64,000 nt of DNA from Gongronella butleri (GCA_025201375.1 JAIWZP010000031.1:310001-374000), one strand, 5' to 3'. Positions 12,701 to 25,033 are shown, counted from the stretch's first letter. The notes: generated by a model not told the origin, from the letters alone. Numbers and translations are program-made.

Positions 12701-12746
12701 AAGGGGCACGTACCTGAGCATGCTCTTCAAATTTGATAGGGAGCAT
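6701..12746 (-). CDS. CHC1: clathrin heavy chain, 13 exons
   Basis: Exons (minus): 12746-12714, 12586-12379, 12267-11834, 11756-11274, 11196-10717, 10641-10411, 10332-10077, 10028-9463, 9364-9140, 9066-8884, 8769-8496, 8425-7434 and 7348-6701. Together they give about 1,670 residues, close to the ~1,675 usual for the family. The N-terminal beta-propeller starts [11 protein letters not shown] and includes [13 protein letters not shown] and [11 protein letters not shown]. Linker and leg repeats follow ([60 protein letters not shown]). The C-terminal hub carries the trimerisation region ([20 protein letters not shown]) and ends DMYGQWHQ. The protein forms the triskelion coat of trans-Golgi and endocytic vesicles. 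All introns are short GT-AG. Intron 11 (8495-8426) begins with a long A-run and ends with a T-run. Divergent from the small nucleolar-protein gene at 13054. Confidence 0.98.
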
Positions 12747-13053
12747 CGTTTCACACTACACAATTGGGCGGAAAAAAAGAGTATGGAAAGTGGGTCTGTC
12801 GTCAGAGAAAAGAAAAAGGACGAAAGAAACAGTGAAACGAGGGCAAAGGGAAGATGAAAAAAAAACGAGAGAGAGAAAGTGAAAGAGAGAACAGAGCGCG
12901 TGGCAAAGAAAAAGGCCAAGGCCAGCGCCCTTGGCCGAATAAAATCAAAGCCCGCCCTGGAATTGTCCTCTCTTCTTTTCGAGGCAATTGCCCAAAAACT
13001 TTTTTCTCCTTTTTCCTTGTTTGATCCTCTTTTTTTTTTTTTGAACAATCACC
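12747..13053. promoter_or_regulatory. shared divergent promoter region, clathrin / LLPH-like gene
   Basis: This 307-bp stretch separates the two divergent start codons. It has an A/G-rich half next to clathrin and a T/C-rich half ending TTTTTTTTTTTTGAACAATCACC just before the ATG at 13054. CT-rich leaders of this kind precede most genes here. No clear TATA box was seen. Confidence 0.45.
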
Positions 13054-13448
13054 ATGGCCAAGAGCTTGCGATCTGCCACCAAGAAGAAGACAAAGGGTAA
13101 TTGGATAGCTCTCATTGCGTTTACGAGTGCATACAGTGAAAACAAGGGATCATGAGCCTGACGCTTGTTTTTTTTTTTCTTTTTTTTTTTTCCCTTCTCG
13201 TTTTAGCTGTCAAGCGCACGGCCGTCTTTAAGCCCGTTGAGGATGCCCGCTTGGACCGTCTTGCTACGGCACAAAAGGCTGCGGCTGCGCTGCCCTCAGT
13301 CAATGCCGGCGAAAAGACTGCCGACGATAATGCCATGGAAATGGACACCCCCAAGGTGTCGACCAGTGGTCAGCGCTCCAACAGCAAGACTCGCCGCAAG
13401 GCCAAGTACGGCAAGAAAGCCACCAAGAAGCGCACCAACGTCTTTTAA
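13054..13448 (+). CDS. YBL028C/LLPH family (DUF2423) nucleolar protein, 2 exons
   Basis: Exons 13054-13096 and 13207-13448 give 94 residues. It begins MAKSLRSATKKKTK, runs through AVKRTAVFKPVEDARLDRLA and ends in a basic tail (TRRKAKYGKKATKKRTNVF). This matches the small UPF0642/DUF2423 family that includes yeast Ybl028c and animal LLPH: MAKS-start, highly basic at both ends, and about 100 residues long. Family members are nucleolar and linked to large-subunit ribosome biogenesis; that role is inferred from the family. The intron has a long T-run before its TAG. Confidence 0.85.
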
Positions 13449-13555
13449 GCTCTTTGCAACTTGATTTTGTTACCCCCACCCATGTTCGCCTTGCCATCTG
13501 CTACCGAGCGCGGTCTCCAATTCATCATTTTTACTTTTTCATGCATCATCCGTTC

Positions 13556-13561
13556 AATAAA
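13556..13561 (+). terminator. AATAAA polyadenylation-like signal
   Basis: It lies 108 bp after the stop of the LLPH-like gene, within a T-rich 3' UTR-like sequence. Confidence 0.45.
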
Positions 13562-14634
13562 TAACACTCATTCGCAATGTGATCATGCACTGCCCATGGA
13601 GCTCCGCCACCACGATATAGCGGGATCGCCACGCGGAGCTAATCCAGGCTTTTTTTTCGCGTTTTGCTTACTTTTCCCTCAACACCACAAGATCATCTGC
13701 TTGACAATGCACAATGCCGCTTCGAGCGCATCGGCAGCTTCAACTTTGTTGCTCGTTCACGAGTGGATGGTGAGTAAAAAAAATTTGCTTGAAGAAAAAC
13801 CGATTATTTTCGCGTTTCGTGCATTTGGCGTGCCACTCCATTATGATATCCCTGTGATATGATATTTTTACTGTATCTTCCCGCTGGAAGAAAGGCTCGA
13901 TTTCCGTTGTCAAATGGACGCTCACAAGAGAGAATACACTCCATATCTGTGCAATGACTCTGAGAACTCGCATTATCAATTTTGGTACAGTATTCATATT
14001 GGCAGAAGACAGGAGCACAGGACGCTGGCTCAGCTCTGCCCGCCTGTCCATGTTCACAAACTTGACCTTCCGCAGCAAATGTGAAATATTTTCAGTCAGC
14101 ATCTTAGCAAGTGCCCGAAAAAGATGTACAACAAAGGCACAATTTTCATCCGTTTTTTTTTTTTTTTTGGATTATTGCACACAAATACTGTATGATGAAG
14201 CGTTTGATCCGAGCATGTTTCGGTCACAGTGGACAGAAACTGACGCGTATTATCATTTCAATGCCTAAAGCATCGCGCTACACTACAGTACGCAAAAACT
14301 TACGCATTTACCTTTTAAACACCAAAGAGCGTGTTTTTCAGAATTTGCCGACTTGTTGTGCCTCCAGAAATTTTTTTACAGCCTGGTCTCCCGGACACCC
14401 GCTATTCGTCCTGGCATGATTTTACCGCGGAATGATTTTTGAAAAATTGGTTCTTGTCATATTTTCAAACGAACTTGCAGAGGCTGCGGTTGCCCACCAA
14501 TTTACGTATGATATTATATTTTAAAAAAAAAAAGGCCAATATTATTTCATCGCGGTTGACAGAATCAACAGAATCTGGAGCAAATCTCAATTCAAGTTTC
14601 TTTTTTTTTTGCAAAATTGTTGATTGCTTCGTCA

Positions 14635-14760
14635 GCTCTTGTCGCACACGGGTGAAGCTACCTTCATTCGACAGAGAATTGAAATCTGCATCTTTTTGTC
14701 ACAGTCACCCAGCTTGTTTGCCAAGAATCTTCAAGGAGAAAACGCGTTTAAAACCATTTT
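14635..14760 (+). repeat. dispersed repeat family B, copy 1
   Basis: It shares the order GTCGCACACGGGTGAAGCTA, TTCATTCGACAG, TTTTTGTCACAG, CCAAGAATC with 36685-36800 and, more weakly, with 43545-43640 and 44700-44830. It is non-coding. Confidence 0.55.
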
Positions 14761-14868
14761 GGGATAAAATGCGGTCCACGCGTCGAATTCGCCGCAGGCG
14801 TGGCGGGGTTAAAAGGGTGTCATTTTCTGGGAAATGTCACTTATTTCTTTTCCTTCATTGATTCCACC

Positions 14869-15671
14869 ATGACGATCACACTGTTGTCTCAGGCGCCCGA
14901 CTTTAGCGATTTGACGGTGCGCTACACTGGTCAAAACGTTGGCTTGAAGGTGACGCCGCCCTTGGCGGGGGCATGGATGTGATCCAAGGCGCTCTTTACG
15001 TTTGCGAAAGGTAAAAAAAAAAAAATCGTTCATGACGATGTGCCGCGCTTTTTTTTTTTGTTGAACTTGCCGTTTGATGCCCTTTGTCACCATTTTTGCT
15101 AGTATGTTGTACTTTTACTCAGAGGCGGTGCACTCTGGCATTGCCGTCGAGTACCCCGATGTCATTATCCACGCCATCTCGCGCCAGGACACGCGGCCGT
15201 CGATCTATTGCCAGTTGGACGCCGGCCTATTTTTCCCCAGTCAGCAATTGCCTGCGGACGAGGACCAGGATGACTTGGTGACCGAGCTGTTTTTCATGCC
15301 GGACGACCCCGAGACGCGTAATTTTTAGAGGAGGGGAATGCCCAATGTCGAGAAAAAAAAAAGCGCCATTTCGCCTGTTTACGCGTCTTTTTTTTTTATT
15401 TCGTCTAGTGGAAGACATTTATCTCGCGTTGTCCGAGTGCGCGGCTCTGCACCCGGATCTGGACATGGCGGACGAGGACAATGACGCGTACGAAGATGGC
15501 GATGACAGCAATTATTTTGTCGATCCGAGCGATCCTGGCGAGCTGAACGAGGTGCAGCAGGCCGCCCTGCGCCACCTCGAGTCTGTGTTTGAACAGCCGG
15601 CACCGCCATCGCAGCAGCACCACCAAAACGGCCACGAGCATCAATTTGACGACGCGGTCGATGAGCAATAA
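14869..15671 (+). CDS. pICln (methylosome subunit), 3 exons with apparent 1-base frameshift
   Basis: Exons 14869-15010, 15103-15317 and 15409-15671 encode a pICln/CLNS1A-type protein (about 206 residues if the frame is continuous). The PH-like N-terminal domain reads GALYVCER, AVEYPDVIIHAISRQ and IYCQLDAGLFF. The acidic loop and end read LYLALSECAALHPDLDMADE-like residues and DDAVDEQ. pICln chaperones Sm proteins with PRMT5 for snRNP assembly. Exon 1 starts MTITLLSQAPDFSDLTVRYT but runs into TGA at about 14981. The family-like frame resumes one base off at the CCC run 14959-14961, so one base seems missing. No intron of usual size can bridge it. This may be an assembly error in a homopolymer or a real lesion. 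The stop lies inside AATAAA, 42 bp from the convergent MAT2B-like stop. Confidence 0.85.
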
Positions 15672-15672
15672 A
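15667..15672 (+). terminator. AATAAA overlapping the pICln stop codon
   Basis: The TAA stop at 15669-15671 sits inside AATAAA. The intergenic gap to the convergent gene is only 42 bp, so 3' ends of the two transcripts probably overlap. Confidence 0.35.
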
Positions 15673-15713
15673 AGAGCAAAAAGTAAACTTGCTGTTTTTT
15701 ATTATCCTTCTTA

Positions 15714-17175
15714 TCATTGGGTCAGATATTGCTGGAACCACGCTTGGAAGGGGACAAACGACACGTCGATGCCTTCGTCCTTGAGTCGCTGCGTGGACAG
15801 GTGGCAGTCCTTGGGTCGCGACGCGGCCGCGGACGTGTCAACCTCGGTCTGCGGCTGCAAATGATCCATGGGGACCTTGAGAATCGCGGAAAACACCTCT
15901 AAAAGCGGGAATGGAAGGAGAAATGACGATGAATCTCGCGCGATTGGATGCGATCAGACGTGACACGGCAAATTTTAAACACTTACGGCACATTTCGTAC
16001 TTGGTCATGGCTTCTTCGGCGGAAAAGTGGTACGTGCCGGCGATCGGGCGACCCTGGTCGACCTTGGCCTCGACGAGGTCCTTGATCACGTGCGCCACGT
16101 CGTTGACTAGAGAGAAAACACGTCGTCACAAGCCAATTGGGTCATATTTCTTTTTTTTTTTTTTTTTACCATTGGTGGGATAACGCACGCAATAGTGATC
16201 CATGACCGAGGTTTTGCTGGTGTTCTGTTGACGCACAAAGAAAAAGGTCCTCGCGTCAATGGCGTCGTGTCGCGTATCATGCATGTCACGCGTCCTTTTC
16301 TCTATAATTTTTCATTTCTAATACCTTGAGCACGTCAATGAGCATGTTGACGGCGGACTCGCCATTGAATTCGACCTCGCCGTAGCTAAAAAGAGCGTGA
16401 ATGAGAGGGCAATCCTATGATGCAGCTTCTTTGTCTTACAGGATGGGGATGCGCAAGATGGCGGCGTCGGGATCGGCGGCGCGGACGGCCTCTTCGCCGC
16501 GGAGCTTGGACCAGCCGTACGAATTAAGCGGTGCCGGCTTGGCGTCGACTTGGTAGGGCGGATGCTTACCATCAAAAACGTAGTCCGTGCTGATGTAAAC
16601 GAGGAACACGTTGTTTTTGCGGCTGTAGCGCGCGAGCGCACCAGGAATCACGCTGTTCAGCTTGGGTTCGGAATTTACGACGCGTCAGTCCTCTTGATTT
16701 CTGTTTTTTTTTTGGAGATGCGCCGTGTTGTCCATTGATCTCTTACTTTTTCCGCCGCATCGGGATCCAGTTCTGCGACGTCTGGGCGGCGCTCGGCCGC
16801 GCAATGCACAATGGCTATCATGCAAATAATCAATGACGTGAATGCGACAAGACGCGGGATCGTCTCTCCTACCTTGGGGCGCGCGTTCATCCAAGAATTC
16901 GTGCATTTCTTCCGTTTTCATCAGATCCACCTAAAATAGGGAGCCAATGGTGAATCAAAGGGTTCAGAGGGAGCCGCGCGTTCTCCAAATTACCTTGTAG
17001 AGGTGCTCCGCGGCGCGTGAGAAGGCGGTGCCAATGACTAGAGCAGCGTCCGTCAGAAATTTAAAAAAAAAAAGTGAAAAAAGGCGACTTTCTTACCAGT
17101 ATGACCCGCTTGTTTCAACTGTCGAACGACAGCACGGCCGAGTAGACCCGAGGCACCAGTGACAACAACTTTCAT
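15714..17175 (-). CDS. MAT2B / RmlD-like NAD(P)-binding protein, 9 exons
   Basis: Exons (minus): 17175-17097, 17037-16994, 16930-16873, 16814-16747, 16660-16440, 16385-16325, 16224-16170, 16106-15987 and 15898-15714 give 296 residues. The Rossmann start is MKVVVTGASGLLGR (GxxGxxG at 7-13). VHCAAERRPD, YISTDYVFDGKHPPY, the Y-x3-K active-site pair in NSYGWSKLRGEEAV, RIPILYGEVE, YPTNVNDVAHVI and SRPKDCHLST follow in the order seen in methionine adenosyltransferase regulatory subunit beta and dTDP-4-dehydrorhamnose reductases. The C(A)AERRPD and LYGEVE motifs favour the MAT2B subgroup. Exon 5 uses an unusual acceptor (ACCCAAG). It shares a ~160-bp divergent promoter with the TPR-like gene. Confidence 0.9.
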
Positions 17176-17335
17176 AGTGGTGTGCAAGTGATAAAAGAAC
17201 AAGGAAGAAACAAGAAAAAGCAGCAAAAAACCGGCGGAGTGTTAATTTATTTTGAAAAAAGGTCCGTCTGGCCATCGTGACGCTTTGTTGTTTCTCTTTC
17301 GCTCTTTTTTTTTGTTCCAACCTCGCATTGTTCTT

Positions 17336-20300
17336 ATGGCCAGTCCGGAGTCCCTGCTGAAAGGTAGCCTTTTTTACTTTGCCGAGCGTGTGCACCGCGT
17401 CTTTTTTTCGCGAAAGAAGCCCGACCGACGCTCATCCCCTTTTTCCATTTAGACCTTGCGACGGAGACGTTGACAGGAGAGATCACGGCATTGAAAGCCA
17501 AAGTCGATGAGCTGTCGGTACAGCTGACGCAGGCTCGTAAGTGGGACGAAATTTAAGCAAAACGACGGCACGCAGCTGCTGACGCAGCATTTTTCATTGT
17601 TTCAGAGCGCGACAAGGAGGAGCTCCAAGCGGCACAATCGCAGAGCAAGCAAAAGACGGACGAGCTCGAGCGACACAAGAGCGCCGTTGAGCTCAAGCTG
17701 AACGATCTGACCAACAGCAAGCAAGAATCCATGGCCATCATCAATGATTTGCGGCAGACGCTTGCCGTCGAGCGATGTAAGCGCCTCATTCCCCCCCCCC
17801 ATTGTGACGCGTCGTTTCGCGCTCGGGCTCACCGTTCTCTTTTTTTTTTTATTTTGTTTTAGCCGACAAGGCCAAGCTTGCGCAAGAAGCCAAAGATAAT
17901 TATATAAAGTGGATCAAGTCGCAAGGCGACAAGGAAGGCGAGCACTATCAAAACGAAGCGCTCAAGGTAAAAAGGATCTCGCCAGGCCATTGGCAACCCC
18001 GAAAGCATGGCCATTGATATCTTTTTCCTTTTTTTTAGCTCCAATTGCAGACGGTGCAGGCACAATTGAGTACGATGGAGCAGCAGCATGCCAACATTCG
18101 CCATGCGCTTCTCGCGGCAGAGACCGAGGTTCAATTGGCCAACGATGCAAAGGTAAAAAAAAAATGAACAAAACGATGGATCACGAGCCATTGAGACCTT
18201 TTTTTTTTAATGAATTAGCGACGCGAGCGAGCGCAAGCACGCAGCGACAAGACGGCGTTTGAGAAGCAAGAGGCGTTGCTTTCGTCGTCGGTGGAGCAAT
18301 TGCGCCTGGAGCTGCGGCAATGCCAGCTTGACAAGGATTCTGCCGAGGACCGCGCGCGACACGCGGAGGAGCGCAGTTCCAAATTGGAGATTAGTCTTGC
18401 TGCAACGAACAAGAGCCATGCGGATGTTGTCAAGGTGTTTGAGCGGCAGCGCAATGACGCCGACGACCAGATTGCGCGCTTTTCTGCGGAATTGGAGGCT
18501 GCGCAAGAGCAGGCTGGACTCAAGAATAAGCAGCTGATTGAGGAGAATGCCGAGCTCAAGAAGCAGCTGCAGGAGGTCAACGACCGATTGGCCGTGATGC
18601 GCAGCTGTGTGGATCAGCAGCTAGGCAAGTCGCCCGGCAATGAGCAGACGGCGCCGGCGTCGCCCGGAAACAACCAATCGGCGCAGCCGCTGCTGGGCGG
18701 CCGCCTTCTCGAAGAGATGAAAAAGTACGAGAGCACCGGCCGCTACTGGGACGACATCTTTAGCGACTTTTTCAAGCTGAAAGAAGCAAATGACCGCCTG
18801 ACCAAGATGAACAAGGAGCTGACCGCCGTCAATCGAGACTACATGCGCGAAAAGGACAATAGCTACGGGTATTACACGCGTCTCGAGGCCGAGGTCGAGC
18901 GTCTGCGCATCAACCAGACCGCACATACCAATGCCGTACAAGAACTTGCCAAATTGAAGGCATCGCAGCAAGAACAGGTACACCAAAAAAAAAAAAAGGC
19001 ACAAGACGCGAAAAAGAGCCTCGTTTGTGCTCACTTTCCATTTTTTTTCTCTTTTTCTCTTAGCATCTGGCGCAAAAGAAGCAATTGGACGACCTTGCGC
19101 GCGACAAGCAAGACGTGGAGGCGAGCCTGAACGATACCAGCTACCAGCTGCGCTACCTGCTGCGCTACGTGCAATTCCAGTATGGGGCGCTGCCACCCAA
19201 GTTGCAAGAGACGGGCGATTTGCTCGACGATGCCCAGATACCTCCCACGCTGGACCATGACGACATTGTGTTCAAGGACTTTGACGAGATGCAGCAACGC
19301 AACCAGCAATTCATGTCGGACGTGCGCCGCCTAAAGGCCGACGTGCTGCAAAAGTCACAAGAAATCGATCAGCTGCAAGCCGAGCTCAGCGATAAGCAAG
19401 CACAACTTGACAATGCCTTTGGCCAGTCCACATCGGTCATCCGTGACCAGCGCGAGAAGCTCGAGGCCCTGGAATATCGGTAAATTGACCAATCGAAAAA
19501 AAAAAAATGAAAAAAAGGGTATTTTTTTCTCTCTCACACAATTCCTCCCCCTCCTCCATTTCTCTAGATTGTCGCTCACAGTAGCGGAGCGTGATCGCCT
19601 GCAGCAATTGGTGGGCGCTTCGTCCATGGACATGACAAGCCATGTAGCTGTGCAACCTGACGTGGCCGACAAGCTTGCGCAATCTGAGCAAAAGGTGCAA
19701 GACTTGACGGCGGAGATGGAAGCTTACCACCAAGAAGTTGAGCTAGAGATGGCGGAGATCCGTGGTGAATTGAAGCAGATTCACGGCGATGCGCGTCAAT
19801 TGCGCGACGATCTGAGCAAGACGCAGGCAGAACGTGACCAGCTGCAGGCGCGCAATCGCGATCTTTTGCATATTGCGGACCAGCGTCTTGCGGAGGTGCA
19901 CGCGATGCGCCAGCGCGAGACGGTGCAAGACGGGCGTATCGACGATTTGGAGACGCGTCTGACGGCAGCCAATGCCGAGGCCAGCGACCTGACGCGTCAA
20001 CTCGAGACGCTGCGCGCGACGAGCATGACGACCGAGGCGCAGCTCAAGGGGTACGAGCAGAGCTACGAGCGCCTGTGCCTAGAAAACAAGGAATTGGCTC
20101 ACGAACGTGCGAATCTGACAACCTTGTTGCAATCGATGAACGAGAACCTTGGCAATGCCACGGGCAGCACGGCACACGTGGTTCAGGAGCTGCGCGCACA
20201 CAACGAGCGCCTGACGCGCGAATTGGACCACTTGCGCGACCGCCTCAATGCCAAGGAAAACGAAGTTCGCGCATTGCAGGCCGTGGACCAACACGAATGG

Positions 20301-23295
20301 CGCGACAAGTACCAGGCCGCCACGGGCGAGGTCAAGCAGCTAACCACGAATTGCCTGGAAATCGAAAAGCAGCTTGCGGCCGCCACCCAAGATCGCATCC
20401 TTGCCCAGACAAAGCTGTCCGAAGTATCACGCGAATTGCAAAAGCTCCAGCAACAACAAACTGGCAGTGGCGATGCGACGGCCCCAGCAGAAGCAGCCAT
20501 CACGTCGGAGATCGAAATTTCAAGCGCCGACAATGGCGAGATGGCGACGGTGCTCAAGCAATTGAACGAATCCAAGGAAAGGGTGTCGCGTCTCACGCAC
20601 GAGCTCTTCGAGTACAAGGACCGTCTGGAGCAGGCGGATGCCACGACCAACAAGGTGACGAGCGACTTTGCAAAGTTCACGAGCGACTCGCAGATCCGCA
20701 TCGACCAGCTTGCCGACAATTTGTCTGCGAGCCACGACAAGGTCACGGCGCTGCAGCAAGAGCTCGAGCAATTGACCGTCGACAAGCGCGATGCGCAGGC
20801 GGCCCTGGGCAAGGCAGAACAAGCATGGCACCAGGAGAAGAACCAGCTCGTGCAAGAAAAGGCCGATTTGGCCGACAAGGTCAAGACCGCCGCCGACCAA
20901 ATCACACAATTGCAAGCCGACTTGGATCGTCACGTGCGCATGCTAAAGGACAGCGACGACCGCTACCAATCCGAGGTCGCCGCACATAACCAGGCACAGG
21001 ATACACTGGCCAAGCTGCGCGACGACATCCAGCGTCTCACCATGGACGTTTCCTCCTCCAAATCCGAGGCTCTCTCGTACCAAGAACGCCTGCGCAATCA
21101 AGAAATCGCACAGCGCGCCGAGCGTGAGCAATTGGAAAAGACAAACGATGACATGAAGCTCAGGTAAGTTGGAAAAAAAAAAGAAAATGGAAAAATAGGG
21201 GGAAAATCAGGAAAAAAAATAAAAAAAAGGAAAAAAGACAAAATGAAGGGAAAAAAAATAAGAAATGGTTCATCTCACTCTTTTTTAAATACCAGACTGG
21301 ACGAGTCGCAAAAGCAGCAGGAGGAGCTGTCTGCCAAGATCCAAGAGCTGCTTGCCAAGGTGAACGAATTGCGTCAATTGCCTGGCGTGGCGGACGATGC
21401 GGCATTGACGGTGCTGACGGACAGTGCGACACAGCAATTGCGCAATGTGGCCGGCAGCCTGCGCACCGAGAAGGATCTGTGGCTCGCGCGCCATGCAGAT
21501 GCCCAGCAGCGTGCCAATCGTGCCGAAGCCGACCTCGAATTTGTCCAGCGCCAGCTCGCCACTACACGCGCCATGCTCGAAGCCCTGCGCGCCGAAAAGG
21601 ACGACGCGTCGCGCTCGCACGTCCAGAGCTTCAAGGACTTGCAAAACGAGGTTGCCCTCTTCAAGGAGAACAATACCATGCTGCGCACCACCCTCGATGC
21701 CTCAAAGGCCCGCGTCGCAGAACTCGAAACCTTGCTCAACACCAAGAACGCGTCCGTCGAGCCCCTGGAGCGTAAGAATGATATTTTTTTAAAAGAAAGC
21801 CCATTTTCTCACGTGTTTCCCTCTCTTTTTTTTCAGTCAAGGTGCAAAGCTTGCAGCGCGAATTGGCCTTGCAACAGACCATGATTGAGCAATACGAGAA
21901 AAAGCAAGCGCAATGGACCGCACGCAGCGCCATGCTTCTGTCCAAGCACAATGTAAAGTCCATTGGGTCGTTTTTTCTTCTTTTTTTTCTCATTTTTTTT
22001 TTAATTTTCCATCAATGGCTAGATCACCGATCCCCAAGAGCTCGAGAAGCTCCGTGCCGAGCTTGCCGATGCCACGGCCAAGGTGCAGGAGAGCAATGCC
22101 GCGGCCGAGAAGCTAAAGGCCGAGCAAAAGGACCTTGAGGCCAAATTCAACGCGCTCAAGGAAGAACACGACAAGATGGTGCCCGAGTTTGAGCAGAAAA
22201 AGCAAGAACACGACAAGCTGCAAGCATCGTCCACCAAGCACCTGCGCATTGCGATCCAATTGAAGAACAGGCTTGGGGCGCTGGAGACCGAGCACAAGGA
22301 GGCCAAGGCCAAATTGGAAGAAAAGGAAAAGCAGCTGGTCCAATTGCAGCAGCAAGCCAAGGAAAATGCTGCCAACAACAACAAGCAGCCTCAAGCACAG
22401 CCGCAGCAAGGCAAGACGCCCGTCGCCACCGCCTCCACGGCCACAGACACCTCCGAACTCGAGACAAAGCTCAAGACCGCCCAAGTAAAGCAAATGAGAT
22501 TGCGCCCATTTTGTCATCAACTCACCATTGAATCTTTTAATTTAATAGGAGGCCCAGACGACCATTATGACAAAGCTTCGACAAGTGATGTTTGCCAACG
22601 TAATGCGTCCAATTCAAAAAAAAAAGAAAGAAAGAAAGAAAGCGCGTCCATCCGATTTTTCTCATTTTTGTTTCTTTGTTTCTTTCTCTATTTTACAGAA
22701 ACAATCGCTTGCACAGGCTGATAAGTTCAAAAAGGAAAAGGAAGAGCTCGAAAAGCAGGTGGCTGCGCTCGAAAAGCAGATTGCCGCGCTCAAGGAAGAG
22801 CTGGAAAAGACCAAGCAAGAGCTTGCGGCGTCGATGGACAAGGCCAAGAATCTGGATATCCAATTGAGCAGGTCCAAGGCGCTTGAGTCTGTTGCCACGT
22901 CCCGTAGCGAAAAGATGAAGAAGGAGGTGGAAAGTCTCAAGATCAAGCTGCAGCAAGCCGGCGTCACGTCCGACGCGGTCAATGCGCCGTCCCCCATGGT
23001 CGTCACCCCCGCCGCAGATGCCGCCGCGTCACCAAGCCCCAGCACGCCCTCAGCCGCAGCCGCAGCAGCCTCATCGCCTAGCGCAAACACAACCACAACC
23101 TCAAACAATGCCGCTGTTCCTGCTGCCCTGACAACACCGGCCGCAACGGCATCTCCTCAGGGCCCATCCAATGCCACAACCACCAACAAGCTGTCCCCCA
23201 CTGCCACACCATTCACACCCGCCAATGGCACCGTCGCCGCAGGCATGAAACGCTCCTCGGACCAGCTCTTGGAAGAGCAGCCCTCCAAAAAATAA
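17336..23295 (+). CDS. TPR/Mlp-type nuclear pore basket protein, 13 exons
   Basis: Exons: 17336-17363, 17453-17536, 17606-17776, 17863-17966, 18039-18152, 18219-18977, 19064-19479, 19568-21163, 21296-21771, 21837-21952, 22023-22484, 22549-22599 and 22699-23295 give about 1,657 residues. Nearly all of residues 10-1,550 is heptad-rich coiled coil. The region GGRLLEEMKKYESTGRYWDD, YLLRYVQFQYG and FKDFDEMQQRNQQFMSDVRR resembles the TPR/MLP1/MLP2 family. The C-terminal ~130 residues are a disordered Ala/Ser/Thr/Pro tail ending RSSDQLLEEQPSKK, with basic pairs that could act as a nuclear signal. Yeast Mlp1 (~1,875) and human TPR (~2,360) are longer. Such proteins form the nucleoplasmic filaments of the pore and act in mRNA quality control. 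Coiled-coil bias makes family assignment less certain than length and layout suggest. Confidence 0.82.
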
Positions 23296-25033
23296 TTCGC
23301 ATCACCCGCTTGATATCCCCACTCCCAACCCCCACTTGCCTGTTCCTTTTTTTATCCCTTTCCTTCAAACCATTCCATGAATTAAAAAGTGTCTTTGAAA
23401 CACATTAAACAGCGAAAAAAAAAAAAAAAAACGGATTTCTGGTTATATTCCTCGCACCTTGTCGCGTGTCACAAGAATCATGCGCATGTCATATGGGCTG
23501 CGTGCCTTCTGTGAGTGGCCAACGCACCCATTCATCTCTTGCTTGCTGACTTTTTTTTTTTTTTTTTTGATAAAAATGCAAGAAATGGCAAAAGCCAGCA
23601 CGAACACAATGAGAAGGAGCGTGTCGTCGGGTGTATTTGCAGTGCCCTGACCTCATCAACAGGTTTCCGTCAGGACCACCCTAAAAAATTAAAGAATGAA
23701 TATGTGGGTCGATTTTTTCTTGTCAATTTTGGGAAATTCTATTTTTTTGGCGATTTGCTCTGGTTTTAATGATTCAATCACATCCAAGTTTTTGATGAAA
23801 GTCGCTTGGTGTGAAAGCACATTTGCAATCGGTAAAGTTTGGTTCCATTCAAACCATTTTACCAGGAGAAACAACCAAAGGTCCATTTTTACGAGATTTT
23901 TTTTTTTTTTTTGCAAAAATTTGCCCCAGACAATTGGAAGAATCGAAACGCACCCGATTATGTGCTCGCGAGTCAGATAGACTAGATGGAACTCGGTTTG
24001 CAGGTGGCAAGACCACTATTGGGTGCATTACACGCAAATCCAAATTTTGCCATGACCGAGCTCCAAAACAAAAATCGAAAATCTGAGATCGCAGAACAGC
24101 ACCAAACTTGCACACGAGAAGCGTCTCTTGTCAAAACCACGGAAAAGGCCAAAAAAAGAGAGCAATCTATTTGCGGGTTGACGAGCAATTCGTGATTTTG
24201 ACTTGATTTTCAACCGCGAATTGCATGAGAAATACACGCTCATAGAGCTGCGCTGACGCGTCCATTTGCAAGAGATACCTCATGTGCACGGAATTGATAT
24301 GAAACTGACGCGTGGAACTCGATGCCTGACGCGGTTTTTCACGCGTCGAAAAGTCTCTATAATTTTGAAACCGCGTCAAATTGCTCAAAAAATGACTTTT
24401 TCATAGATCATCGACGTTCACATAAGCGGTGAGCCGTGCTCTATTTGGTGGTACGTGTTTCATCGAGTTACATGCATTTTTCGTTGAGATGACCATGAGT
24501 CGAAAATTGAGCCGCAAACGCATTTTATGCAGCAACCAGCCAATGGATCCCTAGTTTTTAACGCATTCCTTTCGGCGAAAGAGACAAGCGTACCCTATAC
24601 TTGAACGGCATGGCGACCCGAGGACCGAAAATTTTCCAATTTCAAATCCATGACCGCACCCCTTGGAAAATTCGCAATTTTTAAACATAACGATTGCGCG
24701 GCATCCAGTGGCCGCAGCGCCTCGTGGGTGAGCTCATTTGAACGACAAGGATTCGTTTTGTCGAATGGCCAGTGTCGCTGGCTTTGTCGGTGAAAAAACT
24801 CAGGGTCGAATGACCAAATATCCGCAAAAACGGCTCAATTGGTGTTTTCTCGACACCGATCTCATTGATCTCGCTCAAATAAGCGACGAACAGAAGCGCA
24901 ACCTATAAATGACCTTGGAATAAATAGGAGAGGGCGAGAGAGAAAAAATAAAACAGGGATGCCGATGCCGACAAAAGGCGTTTAATTGATGATGCAAAGG
25001 TAAATGGATGAGATAGTGCTGCGGAATGCAAGG
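23296..25033. other. gene-free stretch with a family A repeat
   Basis: No gene is apparent. 23415-23432 and 23551-23568 are A and T runs, 23898-23912 is another T run, and 23995-24865 is a minus-oriented copy of repeat family A. Confidence 0.6.
23995..24865 (-). repeat. dispersed repeat family A, copy 3 (near full length)
   Basis: On the minus strand the landmarks run in the family order: GTGTCGAGAAAACACC (24858), GTCGTTCAAATGAGCTCACC (~24745), CCACTGGATGCCGCGCAATC (~24713), GACGCGTGAAAAACCGCGTC (~24350), GGACGCGTCAGCGCAG (~24262), GTGTGCAAGTTTGGTGC (~24115) and TTTTGGAGCTCGGTCATGG (~24070). It is non-coding. Confidence 0.75.

Larger units (their letters stand above)
13449..14868. other. gene-free stretch with repeat family B and C fragments
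   Basis: AATAAA at 13556-13561 probably ends the preceding gene. 13869-14290 contains four TACTGTA/TACAGTA heptamers. About 14370-14460 resembles repeats at 44260 and 45110, and about 14635-14760 is a family B copy. No gene is apparent. Confidence 0.6.

Noticed and set aside
20075..20989. A ~300-codon open frame on the plus strand inside the TPR-like gene
   Set aside because: It is the +1 shadow of the coiled-coil exon 19568-21163; its codon bias makes Arg/Gly/Ala-rich nonsense and it has no start context or splice sites of its own.
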